A DNA stretch of 64,000 nucleotides from Mesostigma viride (Eukaryota; Streptophyta; Mesostigmatophyceae; Mesostigmatales; Mesostigmataceae): positions 3,198,823 to 3,262,822 of the forward strand of contig RPFO01000072.1 of NCBI GenBank assembly GCA_009746045.1, written 5' to 3'. Numbering within the stretch: the stretch's first letter is position 1; each line of letters starts with the position of its first letter. The position numbers and the translations under genes are program-made. Positions 39,728-49,876 of this stretch are shown piece after piece. The notes under the pieces were generated by a model. It was not told the origin of the DNA, made no database searches, and worked only from the letters and a program-made list of their open reading frames with translations.

Positions 39728-41425
39728 CTACTCATCAAAACGGCTCCTCCGTTTGGGGGGAGGCGGCTTGCCCACAGGGGCTGGCGTGTGCGCCTTGACA
39801 ATCTTCTTCCACCGCGTCTTGTCCTGCATGGCAGTCCAAAGACGGGAGAGAGAGTGGATGCGGTACTCAAACTGGGCTGGGACCACTAGGTCGTCCAGCA
39901 ACATCTGGGTATAGGTCATGGCATGTTTCCCTACCTTTTTAGGAATGTTCTTGGGGCCAGGCCAGGTCAAAATGTGCCGCCCCGGTTGGCCGAGCCGCTG
40001 GGGACCGGCCAGACCAAGGGCGGTGTCGACCTGGCTGGTGCGAGCAAGATGTCCTACAAATGCTATCCTACGTTGTCTAATCTCGTCCGAAATACGCGGC
40101 ATACCGTGATACAAAGACTCTAAGGACCTACGCTGAGAAAACCCGACATTCAGGACCTGTCGGAGCATCCGGGTTACCGTGCCGTCTAGCTTGGCTGCCA
40201 GTGTTGCCGTGAGTGTCCACGCCTCGGCGCCATACGTGAGCACCGTGAGGACGAGGACCTTGAAGAGCATGCGCTTGCGGTGCTCGTCCAGGCCCTTGGA
40301 GCGCCAGTAGGTGTTGAGCGAACGGAGCTTGGCCCAGGAAAGGCCGATGCGGGTGTCCACATCGTCGGCAGTGTCCGGAAGCCAACTCCCCAACAGCTTG
40401 AAGCGGTCGCGGAGTGGGACCTCCGTCCCGTCGAGCAGGCGCGGCAGCGGTGGGCGACTGGAGGCCCCAATCACCATCGCCTCAGTTTTGACACTAATCT
40501 CCAACCCCACCGCCCTCGCCTCCAGGCCCAGACAGTCCAGCCAGGTCTGAATGTGCTCGGGGCGCGCGATGAGGGTGGTGTCGTCCGCATAAATCAGGTC
40601 AGCCAGGCGGTAACCCGTGCTAACCCCGCCGTGCCCACGCTCGTTAAGGATGTCCAAGCCTGGCTCGAACCCCTTAAGAGCAGTAAAGCGCGCACGTGCC
40701 TGGCGCATGACGTGGTCCACGACAATAATGAACAGGTATGGAGACAGGACACAACCTTGCCACACCCCGTGGTGAAGGGGGAATGGTGGGGTGGTGCCTT
40801 CCGCAGTCCGCACTACTGCCTGTGAGCCCTCATACAGTCGGCGAATGGCAGCAATAAACGCTGGTGGCACGCGGTCCAGAGCTAGGATGGCCCAAAGAGC
40901 CTCCCAGAGGACCGTGTCAAAGGCCTTGATATAGTCAACAAAAATGAGGACCAGCGGCAAACTGTCAGGGGGAAGGCGACGCACCTCCTCCATCAACCGG
41001 CGCGCGACAAACACAGCCATGACAGTGTTACGACCACTACGGAAACCCATCTGAGACTCACCCAGGTGTGGGTCCAGCGCGGCGCGGAGCCTGTGCAGCA
41101 TCATGCGCATGAAGACCTTCAGCGCGGCGCTCTGGAGGCAGACACCCCGGTAGTTACCGGGGTCAGCAGCAGAGCCCTTCTTGTACAGCATGACGCGGAT
41201 GGCCGTCTGCCACTCAGCAGGCGGAGGCTCGTCAGAGAGCAGGACACGGTTGCAGAACGCCAGCAGAAGATCCCTAACCGCCAGATCAGGGGTCTTCAGC
41301 AGCTCAGCAGAAAGGTGGTCGGCACCGACCGCCGCATCGTACCGCAGGCGAGCAAGGGCGCCGTCCAATTCCTCCAAAGTGAAGGGGTGGACGACGTCGT
41401 TGGTGGCAAGGCAGCCCTCCTTCAA
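39728..41425 (-). CDS. LINE-B reverse transcriptase
   Basis: A continuous 565-codon frame. It shows RT motif 1 (QTAIRVMLYKKGSAADPGN), motif 2 (YRGVCLQSAALKVFMRMM), QMGFRSGRNTVMAVF, motif A with the first Asp (LVLIFVDYIKAFDTV), motif B (HHGVWQGCVLSPYLFIIV), motif C YADD (RLADLIYADDTTLIAR) and motif D (LGLEARAVGLEISVKTEAM). A C-terminal domain follows (FVGHLARTSQVDTALGLAGP) and a basic end (PPPPKRRSRFDE). All catalytic Asp residues are present, so the domain could be active. The frame begins within the protein: upstream coding continues in another frame (41422-42090), implying one indel. The true start was lost by 5' truncation. Confidence 0.93.
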   Translation of the reverse strand: MKEGCLATNDVVHPFTLEELDGALARLRYDAAVGADHLSAELLKTPDLAVRDLLLAFCNRVLLSDEPPPAEWQTAIRVMLYKKGSAADPGNYRGVCLQSAALKVFMRMMLHRLRAALDPHLGESQMGFRSGRNTVMAVFVARRLMEEVRRLPPDSLPLVLIFVDYIKAFDTVLWEALWAILALDRVPPAFIAAIRRLYEGSQAVVRTAEGTTPPFPLHHGVWQGCVLSPYLFIIVVDHVMRQARARFTALKGFEPGLDILNERGHGGVSTGYRLADLIYADDTTLIARPEHIQTWLDCLGLEARAVGLEISVKTEAMVIGASSRPPLPRLLDGTEVPLRDRFKLLGSWLPDTADDVDTRIGLSWAKLRSLNTYWRSKGLDEHRKRMLFKVLVLTVLTYGAEAWTLTATLAAKLDGTVTRMLRQVLNVGFSQRRSLESLYHGMPRISDEIRQRRIAFVGHLARTSQVDTALGLAGPQRLGQPGRHILTWPGPKNIPKKVGKHAMTYTQMLLDDLVVPAQFEYRIHSLSRLWTAMQDKTRWKKIVKAHTPAPVGKPPPPKRRSRFDE

Positions 41426-42090
41426 GGCGGGGACTTGGTAGTCCGCGGCCGAGGAGGGGGGCGCTGGCGGCGGCGGGGGTCCGGCGACCCCGAGGCGGGC
41501 GGCCGTCTCGGGGTGAAGCGGCGGGGGGGGGCGCGAGCCCCACCGGTCAAGGAAACATTGTGGGCCAACCAGTGGTCAAGGCTTACCGGCGCCGTGCCGT
41601 CCCCCGTGTGCTCCACCGGGGTGCGCTGCCGCCGGCCGCCGAGCCGGTCGAGGTGGTACCACATGTCCTTGCCCTGGTTGCGAGCCTGGCAGGCCTTGGC
41701 ATCCGCGATGCACTGGGCCGCCTCCGCGTCCTGAGCGTGCTCGTAGGCCTCCACAAGGGCGGCCTTGAGCAATGGTTTCTGCAGCGGGTCCCGGTTACGC
41801 TTGAGGCGGTGCCGGGCGGCCAAGACCTTGGGGTCCTGGCGGTAGAGCGGGCCGGGGCGGCGGCGGGGCATGACCGGCAGGTGCCGGGCCGCCAGCAACG
41901 GGGCACGGGCCGCAAAGCCCGCAAAAATGGCTGCGTTGGGGGCACCCTTGTCCAGCTCGTCGACGTCCGCCCGGGCGTCCAGTGCCGACAGGTACTTCCG
42001 TCGGCACCAGTTCCGCTCGTGCTCGGCGTCCGTCCAGTCCTCAGGATCTCCCTTGACCGGACGTAGAGCAGACCAGTCAGGGCGGACCAC
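41422..42090 (-). CDS. LINE-B pre-RT linker region
   Basis: This frame of 222 codons (PDWSALRPVKGDPEDWTDAE ... QDPKVLAARHRLKRNRDPLQ ... CIADAKACQARNQGKDMWYH) ends out of frame at TGA next to the RT frame. It is the segment that normally lies between endonuclease and RT in LINE ORF2. No catalytic motif is visible. The fragment at 31.0-31.7 kb is a relative. Confidence 0.7.
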   Translation of the reverse strand: MVRPDWSALRPVKGDPEDWTDAEHERNWCRRKYLSALDARADVDELDKGAPNAAIFAGFAARAPLLAARHLPVMPRRRPGPLYRQDPKVLAARHRLKRNRDPLQKPLLKAALVEAYEHAQDAEAAQCIADAKACQARNQGKDMWYHLDRLGGRRQRTPVEHTGDGTAPVSLDHWLAHNVSLTGGARAPPRRFTPRRPPASGSPDPRRRQRPPPRPRTTKSPP

Positions 42091-42104
42091 TGGGGCTCAA
42101 CAAT

Positions 42105-42196
42105 GGGGCCGCCTAGCTCGGCTGGCCGCAGGGCGTGCAGCTGCAGCGGGGTCAAGCGGGGGGGGCGGGCCAGGGGTCCCCGATAGTTTGGCCTGG
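42105..42196 (-). pseudogene. LINE-D upstream remnant between LINE-B and Gypsy-B
   Basis: A GC-rich remnant that continues LINE-D beyond LINE-B and is cut by the Gypsy-B LTR after CCTGG. The rest of LINE-D should lie beyond the far Gypsy-B LTR, outside the window. Confidence 0.6.
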
Positions 42197-42863
42197 TGTT
42201 ACGTCCCGGCCCTTTTGGACGGACGTAACAATGGAATAAATTATGTAGTTTGACTTGTTGTCATAGTCCGTAGGACTTTGGGACTCATTTCGGGACTTAA
42301 TTTGGGAATTGTCCCTTGGTCAGGACTTTTGTATGGAACTATGACAGTTTGTGTGATTCGGACCAGTTATTTTGGGCCTAGGTTGTTGTATGCGTGTATC
42401 TTCTAGGGGCCGGTGCAGTCGCGCCGCGCTGCGTACTTTATAGCTAGTTGAGATATTGTACTCATGCGTGGATTCTGTAGGCGAGGGTCGATGTCGACCC
42501 GAGGATCTTGTGTGGACTGCATGCTTTGGAAGGTCGGCGCCATGTCGGTGCCCCTTGCCAGCGTAGTGGCAGACCTAGGTGAAATTGGTCCGAGGACGAG
42601 AGTCTCGTCCTCTTGGTTTGATGAATGTAAAGTGCGATGACGCCTTCATATTAAACCTGGGGCAACTATCCATTTGTAATTGGTATTGCTAGCCATTATA
42701 AGTGTGTGTTAATTAGCTTGGCATCAAGTCGCGGTGCCAGATATCTCACGACCCCAGTCGTGAAGCGCAATCTGCATTAGGCCACCTTGAATCTTCCTAA
42801 TTTCCGGCATGGTAGATCTTTAGCTACGTAGCTCAGGCTAGGTGTCTAGGCTGGGACGTAACA
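42197..42863 (+). repeat. Gypsy-B 5' LTR
   Basis: A 667-bp LTR starting TGTTACGTCCCGG and ending GGGACGTAACA, homologous to but longer and more diverged than the Gypsy-A LTR. The 5' terminal hairpin (TGTTACGTCC/GGACGTAACA) is conserved. Confidence 0.9.
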
Positions 42864-42864
42864 C

Positions 42865-43286
42865 TGGTTATCGGAGGTAAATGTTGCCGGCAAGATTAGC
42901 TGAACTCTCGCGGAGAGAGCTAGTGTAGCCAGTTAGGAAACCAGGGCGGAGCTCGGTGTAGATAGAGGTTCCGGAATTCAACGATTGCTGACAGGTCGGC
43001 GGCCAGCCCGTAAAGGGATTCAACGACGATCTAGAAAGCAAGCGGCCAGTGTGGGATACTCGGCGGGGCCAGCCATGGCCCTGTGGTGAGGGCTATCGAC
43101 AAAAGCTGCCATTACCCCTGTTTTCAACGACACTTGGTGGCGGCCAGGGCTCTGCCTTCAACGACACCAGGTGGCGGCCAGCTCAGGGGTCATCAACGAT
43201 ATTGACGATGGTACGTCCCCTAGTTTAGATTTATCCTTCTAGACGCTTGCCTTCTCTCCGGGACTGCACGCGTAGGGGGTTTATAT
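42865..43286 (+). promoter_or_regulatory. Gypsy-B primer-binding site and leader
   Basis: TGGTTATCGGAGG at 42865-42877 equals the Gypsy-A primer-binding site. The TTCAACGA..GGCGGCCAG motif recurs four times (about 42975-43000, 43018-43055, 43120-43145 and 43155-43182). Confidence 0.7.
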
Positions 43287-44725
43287 AGTTCGATTCCGGT
43301 CGGATTCATTTGCAGATCGCGTTTTCCGCGTTTTCTGCGGCCTGGCACTGAACGCAAAGGTTTTCACCTTTGCGGAGTGTCTGATCAGAATATAGTCCGC
43401 TGACCCATTTTTGGCACTTTCATACCCCTGAAAATGAAAAAAATCATAACTCACAGGCCACAACTCCAAATACCCCCAACCAAGATGCTAGGAGTATCTA
43501 CACTTCAAGGGCTTTCATAATATGCAATAATACCATGGCTTTATCAAAGCACTTGGATGATAGCTCTAGTCAAAGTTGGCCAAAAGACGATCTTTTTTCC
43601 CCAAGGAAAAGTTTACCCCCCACTTTTTTCCCAGGGAGGGTAGGGAACCTCAATACCAACATTGGACAACTTAGTTGGATAGTCCAATGGGGGTTTCCTT
43701 GGGTCAGACCACCCGGATAACCCATTACCTCTATATAACGTGCTCATATATGTGTGTGGGTTACGCGCGTGAAAACAGCTATCTATGACATGCAACACAA
43801 TAATGCATTATAAAAAGCTATAAAATGCTGCCAAAAGTGCTGGAATACAAACACGTTGCCTACCTGCACTAACGGAATGATACACTCCAAAGATATGCCA
43901 TAAACTGGGCACTTTCAGGGCTGAAACCACTCTCTACAACAGGCATGAAAGCTTGCTGAAATATGCAAAGATAAAATCGTCATATATAATGCATGGGAGA
44001 CGAATTCCGCTGCAAACAACACGCAAATACGTTGTCGTACCCAGCTCGTTCATGTCCTGCCCGGGGTCCGCTGGCCGGGACCACCATAACTCACAGATAC
44101 CGTGGCTCTACGGGCACAGGCCGCCATAGCCGCATCATGCATGCATCCTTTATGATTACCAGGTTGATGTTTCGTTCAAAGATGACCTATAAATGCGTCC
44201 GAATTCGCAGCAAATGCTGCAGGGGACATCCCGTAGCAAACCTGGATGCTCGGGCTGGCGCAGACTGCCCGGCCATAAGGAGAAAATCGACATATGATAG
44301 GCGATAACTTGTCTGGCACTGACGACCAAGAAGGCAGTATTTTCCTACCTGTATTTTCCCAATCCTAAAAATCTGGCCATGCCTGACCTACGAAAATCAC
44401 GCATCATCATTCTGAGCAACATTCTAAACCGTTTCTAGCCGCGAGACGCAAATTTCCCTGATAACGGCACGCTGGCAGCCATATCTCGTTACGCGCGCGC
44501 GCGAGTGAAAATTTCCCGCCAAAGTCACGTGATACTTTCTCAATGCACGTTGTAATTACCAAGCTATGGCGAGTAACCCCCCCAAACCTATGCACCACCT
44601 TCGTCCTTAAGTGTTCCCAGCCCCACCGGACAACTTCCCTCCGTCACGGGTGGCGCGGCGCTCTGGGAATTACGTGGTTTATTACGTTAAGTCAAAGTGT
44701 ATGCGATCACATACACTTTTCGGAC
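43287..44725 (+). mobile_element. Insertion of repeats S and R1 (copy 2) in the Gypsy-B leader
   Basis: Gypsy-A leader similarity stops at TTTATAT (43286) and resumes at TATGTTGTGC (44726), leaving TAT on both sides. The insert is S (43287-43390) followed by R1 (43391-44725). The right end has a 10-bp stem hairpin, AAAGTGTATG-cgatca-CATACACTTT (44694-44719), 6 bp from the end. There are no TIRs and no coding frame of note. Confidence 0.72.
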
Positions 44726-45065
44726 TATGTTGTGCTCTCTGTAGGCGTTTATATGTCGTTTGTGCCAATGGACGTCGCGGAGACGCCCATCGTTGTTTGA
44801 CCTGCAAGGGTCGTGGGGGTGGATACCGTCTGGCTGTTGCCGACTATGTTGACGGTGTTTACCTCCGTGTGCTTCTCGTAATGTGCCCGTGCTGCTGAAG
44901 ACTCGGGCGTGTGCGGTGTTAGACTGTTCTTCTTCCTCGTTTTGTTTTGGTAAAGGTCACTGCACCTAGAGGTAGCCCTGGGAACCCCTTTTCTTTTCCT
45001 TCTTGCAAGCTTCTGCTAACCTATAATGCATTACGTCCCTACAGGGCATGTGAGGAATACATTAA
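44726..45065 (+). pseudogene. Gypsy-B leader end and viroplasmin-like ORF, 5' remnant
   Basis: Colinear with Gypsy-A through GTCTGGCTGTTGCCGAC and the GGTAGCC..CCCTTTTC stretch. The ORF1 remnant reads ACEEYI before the TTAA at 45062-45065. The ORF start and N-terminus are deleted or decayed. Confidence 0.75.
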
Positions 45066-46788
45066 CACGTCCCCTGTCGGTAGAAACTCAGTCCTAAAAA
45101 TAGGACTGAGTATACCATCTTTGAGATCATGTGGCGGTAAGGGTAGGGGGGTACCCCATATGTTTGATATGCATCATAGCACTCAATATCATGCTAATGC
45201 TTGGGCATGTGCTTAAAAAATCATATGTTGACCAAATCATGTAAAATTATACATGACTCTCAACCCTTACTCGCGATTTTGGAATTTTCTGTGGAAGCAC
45301 GAGTGTGTAAAATCCAATAAAATCCATATTCACTATTAAAAATCATAGGCATGTAGATATTAGAGTTCTTGAACTGTGGCAAAAAACTGGACTCAATTCG
45401 GCCACTGGCACTGCCTGAAACATGCAAAACACTGCCAGTCCTATAAATAGGGCTGGGCCTTGGTAACAAAATGCTAGCATGGGAGTGCGGTCGTACTACA
45501 CACCACCGTGGCCACCAACCATGCCAATCAACTCATTTCCCTTCCAGCATAATAGGACAACATGCTTGCATCATCATATTGCAGTTATATTATACCTTAT
45601 AATGTGTGAGAGCCTATGCAAGCACGTAGGGAATGGGTTTGGATACCTACCCACGAAAGGTTTTTTTGTGTGTGTTAACCACCAATGTATTGGGCAGGTT
45701 AAGCATATTTCAAGTGTCTCTAACAAGAATGGACATGGATAAAACTGTTTTGCCTTGCCATGGCATGGCCAACATACTTGCTGGCACATGATGACAGTGG
45801 TTTACCACCAAGATCTTTCACTCACCCATATAAGCTTGAAAGCACCCTTGACGAGGCCCATGGCCACACAATTATGCAGTATGAACGTAGCAAAAGAACA
45901 ACTAACATCTATGAAGGTGTTTAAACCCATACAGCGCCTAAAAACCTGCACAACTACACCAGGGCAAGGCAAATGCCTGGCAACATCATCTAAAAAGGGG
46001 GTTTTGGAGAGGGGCAGGCAACGGTCAAGAAAGAGCATCAAGACTCGAAACCGGCAACACCTCGCAAGCTTAAACTCATGTAAGAACATCAAGAAATGAT
46101 CAGACAACGATATTCCGGCTTTACCTTGCATGGCTGGCGTTACCTTGGCCCAGGCGGTGCCCGCAAAAGTGGCACTTTGAGGCACACACACCATGACGTG
46201 ACAGAGTGGTCGAAATCATCAAATCTATACTGCCACTAAGTCAATTCTATGACAATGCATGATAAAAGGTAGAAAGATACCTATAAATCCTTCGAATTTC
46301 GCCGGAAAGCAGTTGTAGTAATCAATTCCGTCGGCCTGCCTGATCGCAGCTTTTTCCAGCAAGAACGGTGCCGACACCTAGTAAATCGCATCCCCGCGAG
46401 CTGAAAATTGACTTGTATCATCTCTAGGATATATAAAAACTATTTCCTGAGTTTGGCCAGCTATATCGTCGGAAAACGTAAACTGCATGCATGGGCGCAA
46501 GCCGCCATGGCTAGGTCGTGCATTTCCGGAACTCACGTTTCACGTGGAAAAGTACCCTTACCACCTGTTCTTTGACCGTACATTTAGCCGCTCATACCAA
46601 ATCCAAAAAAATCGCAAAAATATGTCCAAGAAAGATCTTTTCACGTAGTATTTGAATAAATTTTGAGGGAATTTTTTTGACAAAACTTCCGATCGGGGCA
46701 AATTTTCTACGAAACCCCAAATCTCAGTCCTAAATTTAGGACTGAGTTGAACTCAGTCCTAAAAATAGGTGTGGCTACAGACGACGTG
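45066..46788. mobile_element. 1.7-kb TTAA-flanked non-coding element (M1) in Gypsy-B ORF1
   Basis: TTAA at 45062-45065 and 46789-46792 flanks it. Removing it restores the frame CEEYI-KDKGS.ARWKGFDN, parallel to Gypsy-A. The outer ends are CACGTC...CTGT inverted. Just inside are palindromes ACTCAGTCC-TAAAAATA-GGACTGAGT (45086-45111) and a similar one at 46723-46746, plus a half copy at 46751-46769. No transposase is visible; the interior has only short frames. Target and structure fit a non-autonomous piggyBac-like element. Confidence 0.78.
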
Positions 46789-46931
46789 TTAAGGATAAGG
46801 GCTCTATTGCCAGGTGGAAGGGATTTGATAATCTAGGAGATGCAGATAAGTCTAGTAAGGAACATATGTCATTGCCTGAGGGTTTGCACACCACTCGTGA
46901 ATGCTCTCAGACACCCACGTCTAGCAATTAA
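46789..46931 (+). pseudogene. Gypsy-B viroplasmin-like ORF, 3' remnant
   Basis: It encodes KDKGSIARWKGFDNLGDADK then EHMSLPEGLHTTRECSQTP, colinear with Gypsy-A ORF1, and hits a stop at the TAA in GCAATTAAGG. The duplicated right copy (53.65 kb) lacks that ATTA insertion. Confidence 0.8.
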
Positions 46932-47414
46932 GGTAGATAGCAGTCAGGAGGTGGGGACGACAACAGTCACCTTCTCCCAGCTGGCCATTGGCCCTAGCAG
47001 ACAATAGAGGGGATTACCACTAGAGTGCTTAGTACTAGGTACTGTACATATAGATCGCTAGTACGTGGTTGCTCTCTTTCTCTCTCTCACTGGGGAGGTG
47101 TTGCCTGCAGTGTAAGGTATCGGTACGAGCACCATGCCACGAAAACGGAGAGAACCTGTCAACAGAGAGATAGAACAGGTAGACAACCACGAGCAAGGTA
47201 TAGAGGTGGTAGAGGTACCACCGCACGTCCAAGTAGGGACAGGTACAGGTGAGGTCATGGAGAGACCTAGCTGCGGAAGGCTCCCCACGATCCAGAGACC
47301 AGGGCCGCAGAGATTCATCAGATGAAGACAGTCCAGACTCCAGGTTGGAACAAGGGGGGGACAGGCGCAGCCAGGAGATGCTCCAGCAGGGTTTCCAGCA
47401 GCAGCAACGGCAGC

Positions 47415-47509
<95 letters not shown>
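46865..47509 (+). repeat. Direct duplication X, left copy, flanking Copia-1
   Basis: Starting CATATGTCATTGCC and ending in the CAG array, this segment of Gypsy-B is repeated from 53646. It covers the end of ORF1, the gag start and the first polyglutamine codons. Differences include a 4-bp indel and the CAG array structure. Confidence 0.88.
47398..47509 (+). repeat. (CAG)n array in Gypsy-B gag
   Basis: About 37 codons, nearly all CAG, encode glutamine in the gag frame. It ends at the Copia-1 LTR. Confidence 0.95.
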
Positions 47510-47510
<1 letters not shown>

Positions 47511-47762
47511 TAGTCTCCATGCTTTGCTGCAGACTAAGTCTCAAAGGCATTGTGAATACAACGTATGAATAAGCCTTGTAAACCTACGTTGGTATGTGAA
47601 TATAAATACCACGTGGGCTATGCAGATAGGAATGCTAGTCGAGTCGCATACGTTTCCCTATATAGGTACTTTGGGTACTGGGGTACGTGACAGATGTCAG
47701 TACCCAGTATACGTAGTGTCCTGTCATTGGACGGTACTAGAGTATCCTAGATAGGGACCGTA
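47510..47762 (+). repeat. Copia-1 left LTR
   Basis: TTAGTCTCCATGC to GGGACCGTA, nearly identical to 53393-53645. The ends are not the usual TG..CA, so the true LTR edges may differ slightly. Confidence 0.75.
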
Positions 47763-48012
47763 CTGCATTGTGTATTGATCTGTGATCGCACGATGCAGTG
47801 ACTCAGTAGACTGCTACCTGTCATCGTGCGGCCTCGGGCCAACGGTCTGCACCCAACGGTCACTGGCGGCGCAGCCAGTGAGAGGAACGTTGATAAAGGG
47901 TAAACCTATTTTCTAATGAACCAAGCAATTCATTGCTCATTGCTCACAGTGCTCTCAAGCAATATACTACGTCGTTCATTCCATTTCCTATCTTGAATTT
48001 TATCTGCTACCA

Positions 48013-48444
48013 ATGGCTATCAACAACAAGAACGTTGCGAAGAAGTTGGACTTTAACGATGGTGATGATGGGCAGGATAGGCGGATGCCCAAGGACAACA
48101 ACAAGAAGCCGGCTGGGGATGCGGCTATTTCTAAGAAAAAGAAGAAAAACAAGAAGCACAACAATGTCTGCCAGGAGGAGGGGACGGCGGCCGCAAGGCC
48201 GACCGACCTACCCCCCTCCCCTGAGAAGCCGGAGGACGAGACGGCTCCCCCCCGGGGGACCGACTTACCCTCGACTCCGGCGGCTGCAACAGCCGAAACC
48301 ACGGCTGGAGCAGCCATGGCTGCGGAGCCCTCGGCGGTCAACCCCCCCGAGGCTCCCCAGTTCGGCCCTCAGTTGCCTTTCTTTCCTCATGCATGCTCTG
48401 ATATAATGCTCAAGAGCGGTGGCTATCTTTTCAACATATCATAA
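48013..48444 (+). CDS. Copia-1 gag-like N-terminal frame
   Basis: This 143-codon frame starts MAINNKNVAKKLDFNDGDDG. It is Lys-rich (SKKKKKNKKHNN) and then Pro/Ala-rich. Its position after the LTR suggests the start of gag. No capsid motif was recognised and the frame ends early. Confidence 0.45.
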   Translation: MAINNKNVAKKLDFNDGDDGQDRRMPKDNNKKPAGDAAISKKKKKNKKHNNVCQEEGTAAARPTDLPPSPEKPEDETAPPRGTDLPSTPAAATAETTAGAAMAAEPSAVNPPEAPQFGPQLPFFPHACSDIMLKSGGYLFNIS

Positions 48445-48925
48445 CCAAACAGAAAGCTATCGCTGCAGCATGAGGAGCATAGAAACACTCCAGCTGTTAT
48501 GTGATAAAAGCACTCCTGGCCTATCCCCATCGCCGGCGGTGGGCGGCCTGGGCTGGACGGCATATGCAAACGAGCATATCTGAATGAATGTCATGTCTTT
48601 TGAACGCAGATCTAACCATTTTATTTGGGATGAGTGTAAGGGTATTGTTGCTTTCTTGGCAGCACAGCCTCTATACCCTCTAGGGAGACTGTTGATCCTC
48701 TCTATGTCAGGGCTGAGGTCAAACCCACTGCTGTCAACTCCCTGGACATGGAGCTTGCCCAGCCGCCGCACATAATCAATAACGCATGCAGTAGTGGCAG
48801 AAGCCATTACCAAACGCATGTACTTGCGGGTAAAGACATGGCTGGTGCTAACGCTCAAGCAGCACCGGGAGGCAATAATAACAAGAAACACTAACAGAAA
48901 ACAAACAAACAAACAAAACTGTTAC
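48445..48925 (+). other. Undefined segment of Copia-1
   Basis: No convincing frame. It lies between the gag-like start and the tandem repeat and is probably decayed gag. Confidence 0.4.
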
Positions 48926-48929
48926 CAAA

Positions 48930-49190
48930 CCATGGTTGGTGTTGAGGCAGCACAGATGCTGTCCTCCCACTACAAACAAACAAACGAAACGGTTACCAAG
49001 CCATGGTTGGTGTTGAGGCAGCACGGCTACTGTCCTCTCACTACCAACAAACAAACGAAACGGTTAAAAAACCATGGTTGGTGTTGAGGCAGCACAGCTA
49101 CTGTCCTCTCATTACAAGCAAACAAACGAAACTGTTACCAAACCATGGTGGGTTTTGAGGCAGCAAAGATACTGTCCTCTCAATCAATAC
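48930..49190 (+). repeat. About 70-bp tandem repeat in Copia-1
   Basis: Roughly four units of TTGAGGCAGCACAG..CTGTCCTC...ACAAACAAACGAAACGGTTACCA. The motif is a near copy of the downstream coding stretch GAGGCAGCAACCTTACTGTC (about 49584), which encodes FEAATLLSSQH. A piece of the gag-pol gene has thus been amplified. Confidence 0.85.
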
Positions 49191-49268
49191 AATGAACAAA
49201 CAAGAAAAGCTGCGATTAATTAACAACAACAACAATAAAAAAAAAAAAAAAACCGGCCCCAACAGGGC

Positions 49269-49310
<42 letters not shown>

Positions 49311-49329
49311 AGGGAACCTGGCAACCCTG

Positions 49330-49787
49330 GAAGGGTCAGGTGCCTGAGGTGCTTCCAGACGGGGCATGTGCAGCCGCAACCAGTGCAACCGCAACCCTAC
49401 ACTGGGCAACAATGTGGATCTCTGCCCTGGCAGGCTGCCACTACACGAGGCACAACCTGGCCAGCTCCAGGCAGCCGTTGCAACAGGCCTCGCTACCCAA
49501 ATCAATGTGAGTTCTCTCACCTTGCTTACTCTGAGGATGATGATCTCATTACCATTGGGGATGGCAGCCAGGGCATAATTGATTTTGAGGCAGCAACCTT
49601 ACTGTCCTCCCAACACCCTGTACTGGAACCTTACATAAAAGCACTAACCCCTACTGTTGACAACTCCATAGATATCAAGGAGCTTGCTCATCAGCTGCAC
49701 CTAGCCATGGGTCATGAAACAGTGGCTGAGGAACTGGCCAGACGGCTGGGGGGTAGTAGCATGGGAAAACACTCAGGAATGCAGTAA
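49330..49787 (+). pseudogene. Copia-1 gag end and integrase zinc-binding region
   Basis: RCLRCFQTGHVQ (near 49340-49375) is a CCHC knuckle that lacks its last Cys. The frame 49368-49787 carries DFEAATLLSSQHPVLEP and then the integrase His pair in LAHQLHLAMGHETVAEEL. A stop follows at 49787. The Cys pair (HCQECQF) is read in the next frame at about 49805. Confidence 0.7.
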
Positions 49788-49876
49788 AACTGGCTAGACA
49801 ACACTGTCAAGAATGTCAGTTTAATAGCCCCAAACCTCAAAAATGGCATACTGCAACTCCTTCCACCACTAGAGGC

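Larger units (their letters stand above)
39586..42091 (-). mobile_element. LINE-B: 2.5-kb family 1 LINE with intact RT
   Basis: It is flanked by a 13-bp TSD, GGGGCTCAACAAT (39573-39585 and 42092-42104). The 3' end has the hairpin TCTCCCAACGGAGA (39612-39625) and a TTTAATTTTTTTTTAATT tail. It is 5'-truncated: the linker and RT are present, but no endonuclease. It is the best family 1 copy in the window and the likely relative of whatever moved LINE-A and the ORF1-only elements. Confidence 0.93.

Noticed and set aside
43279-44754. 8-bp TSD GTTTATAT around the Gypsy-B leader insertion
   Set aside because: Comparison with the Gypsy-A leader shows that the sequence from TATGTTGTGC (44726) already belongs to Gypsy-B, so the second GTTTATAT is internal and the match is chance.
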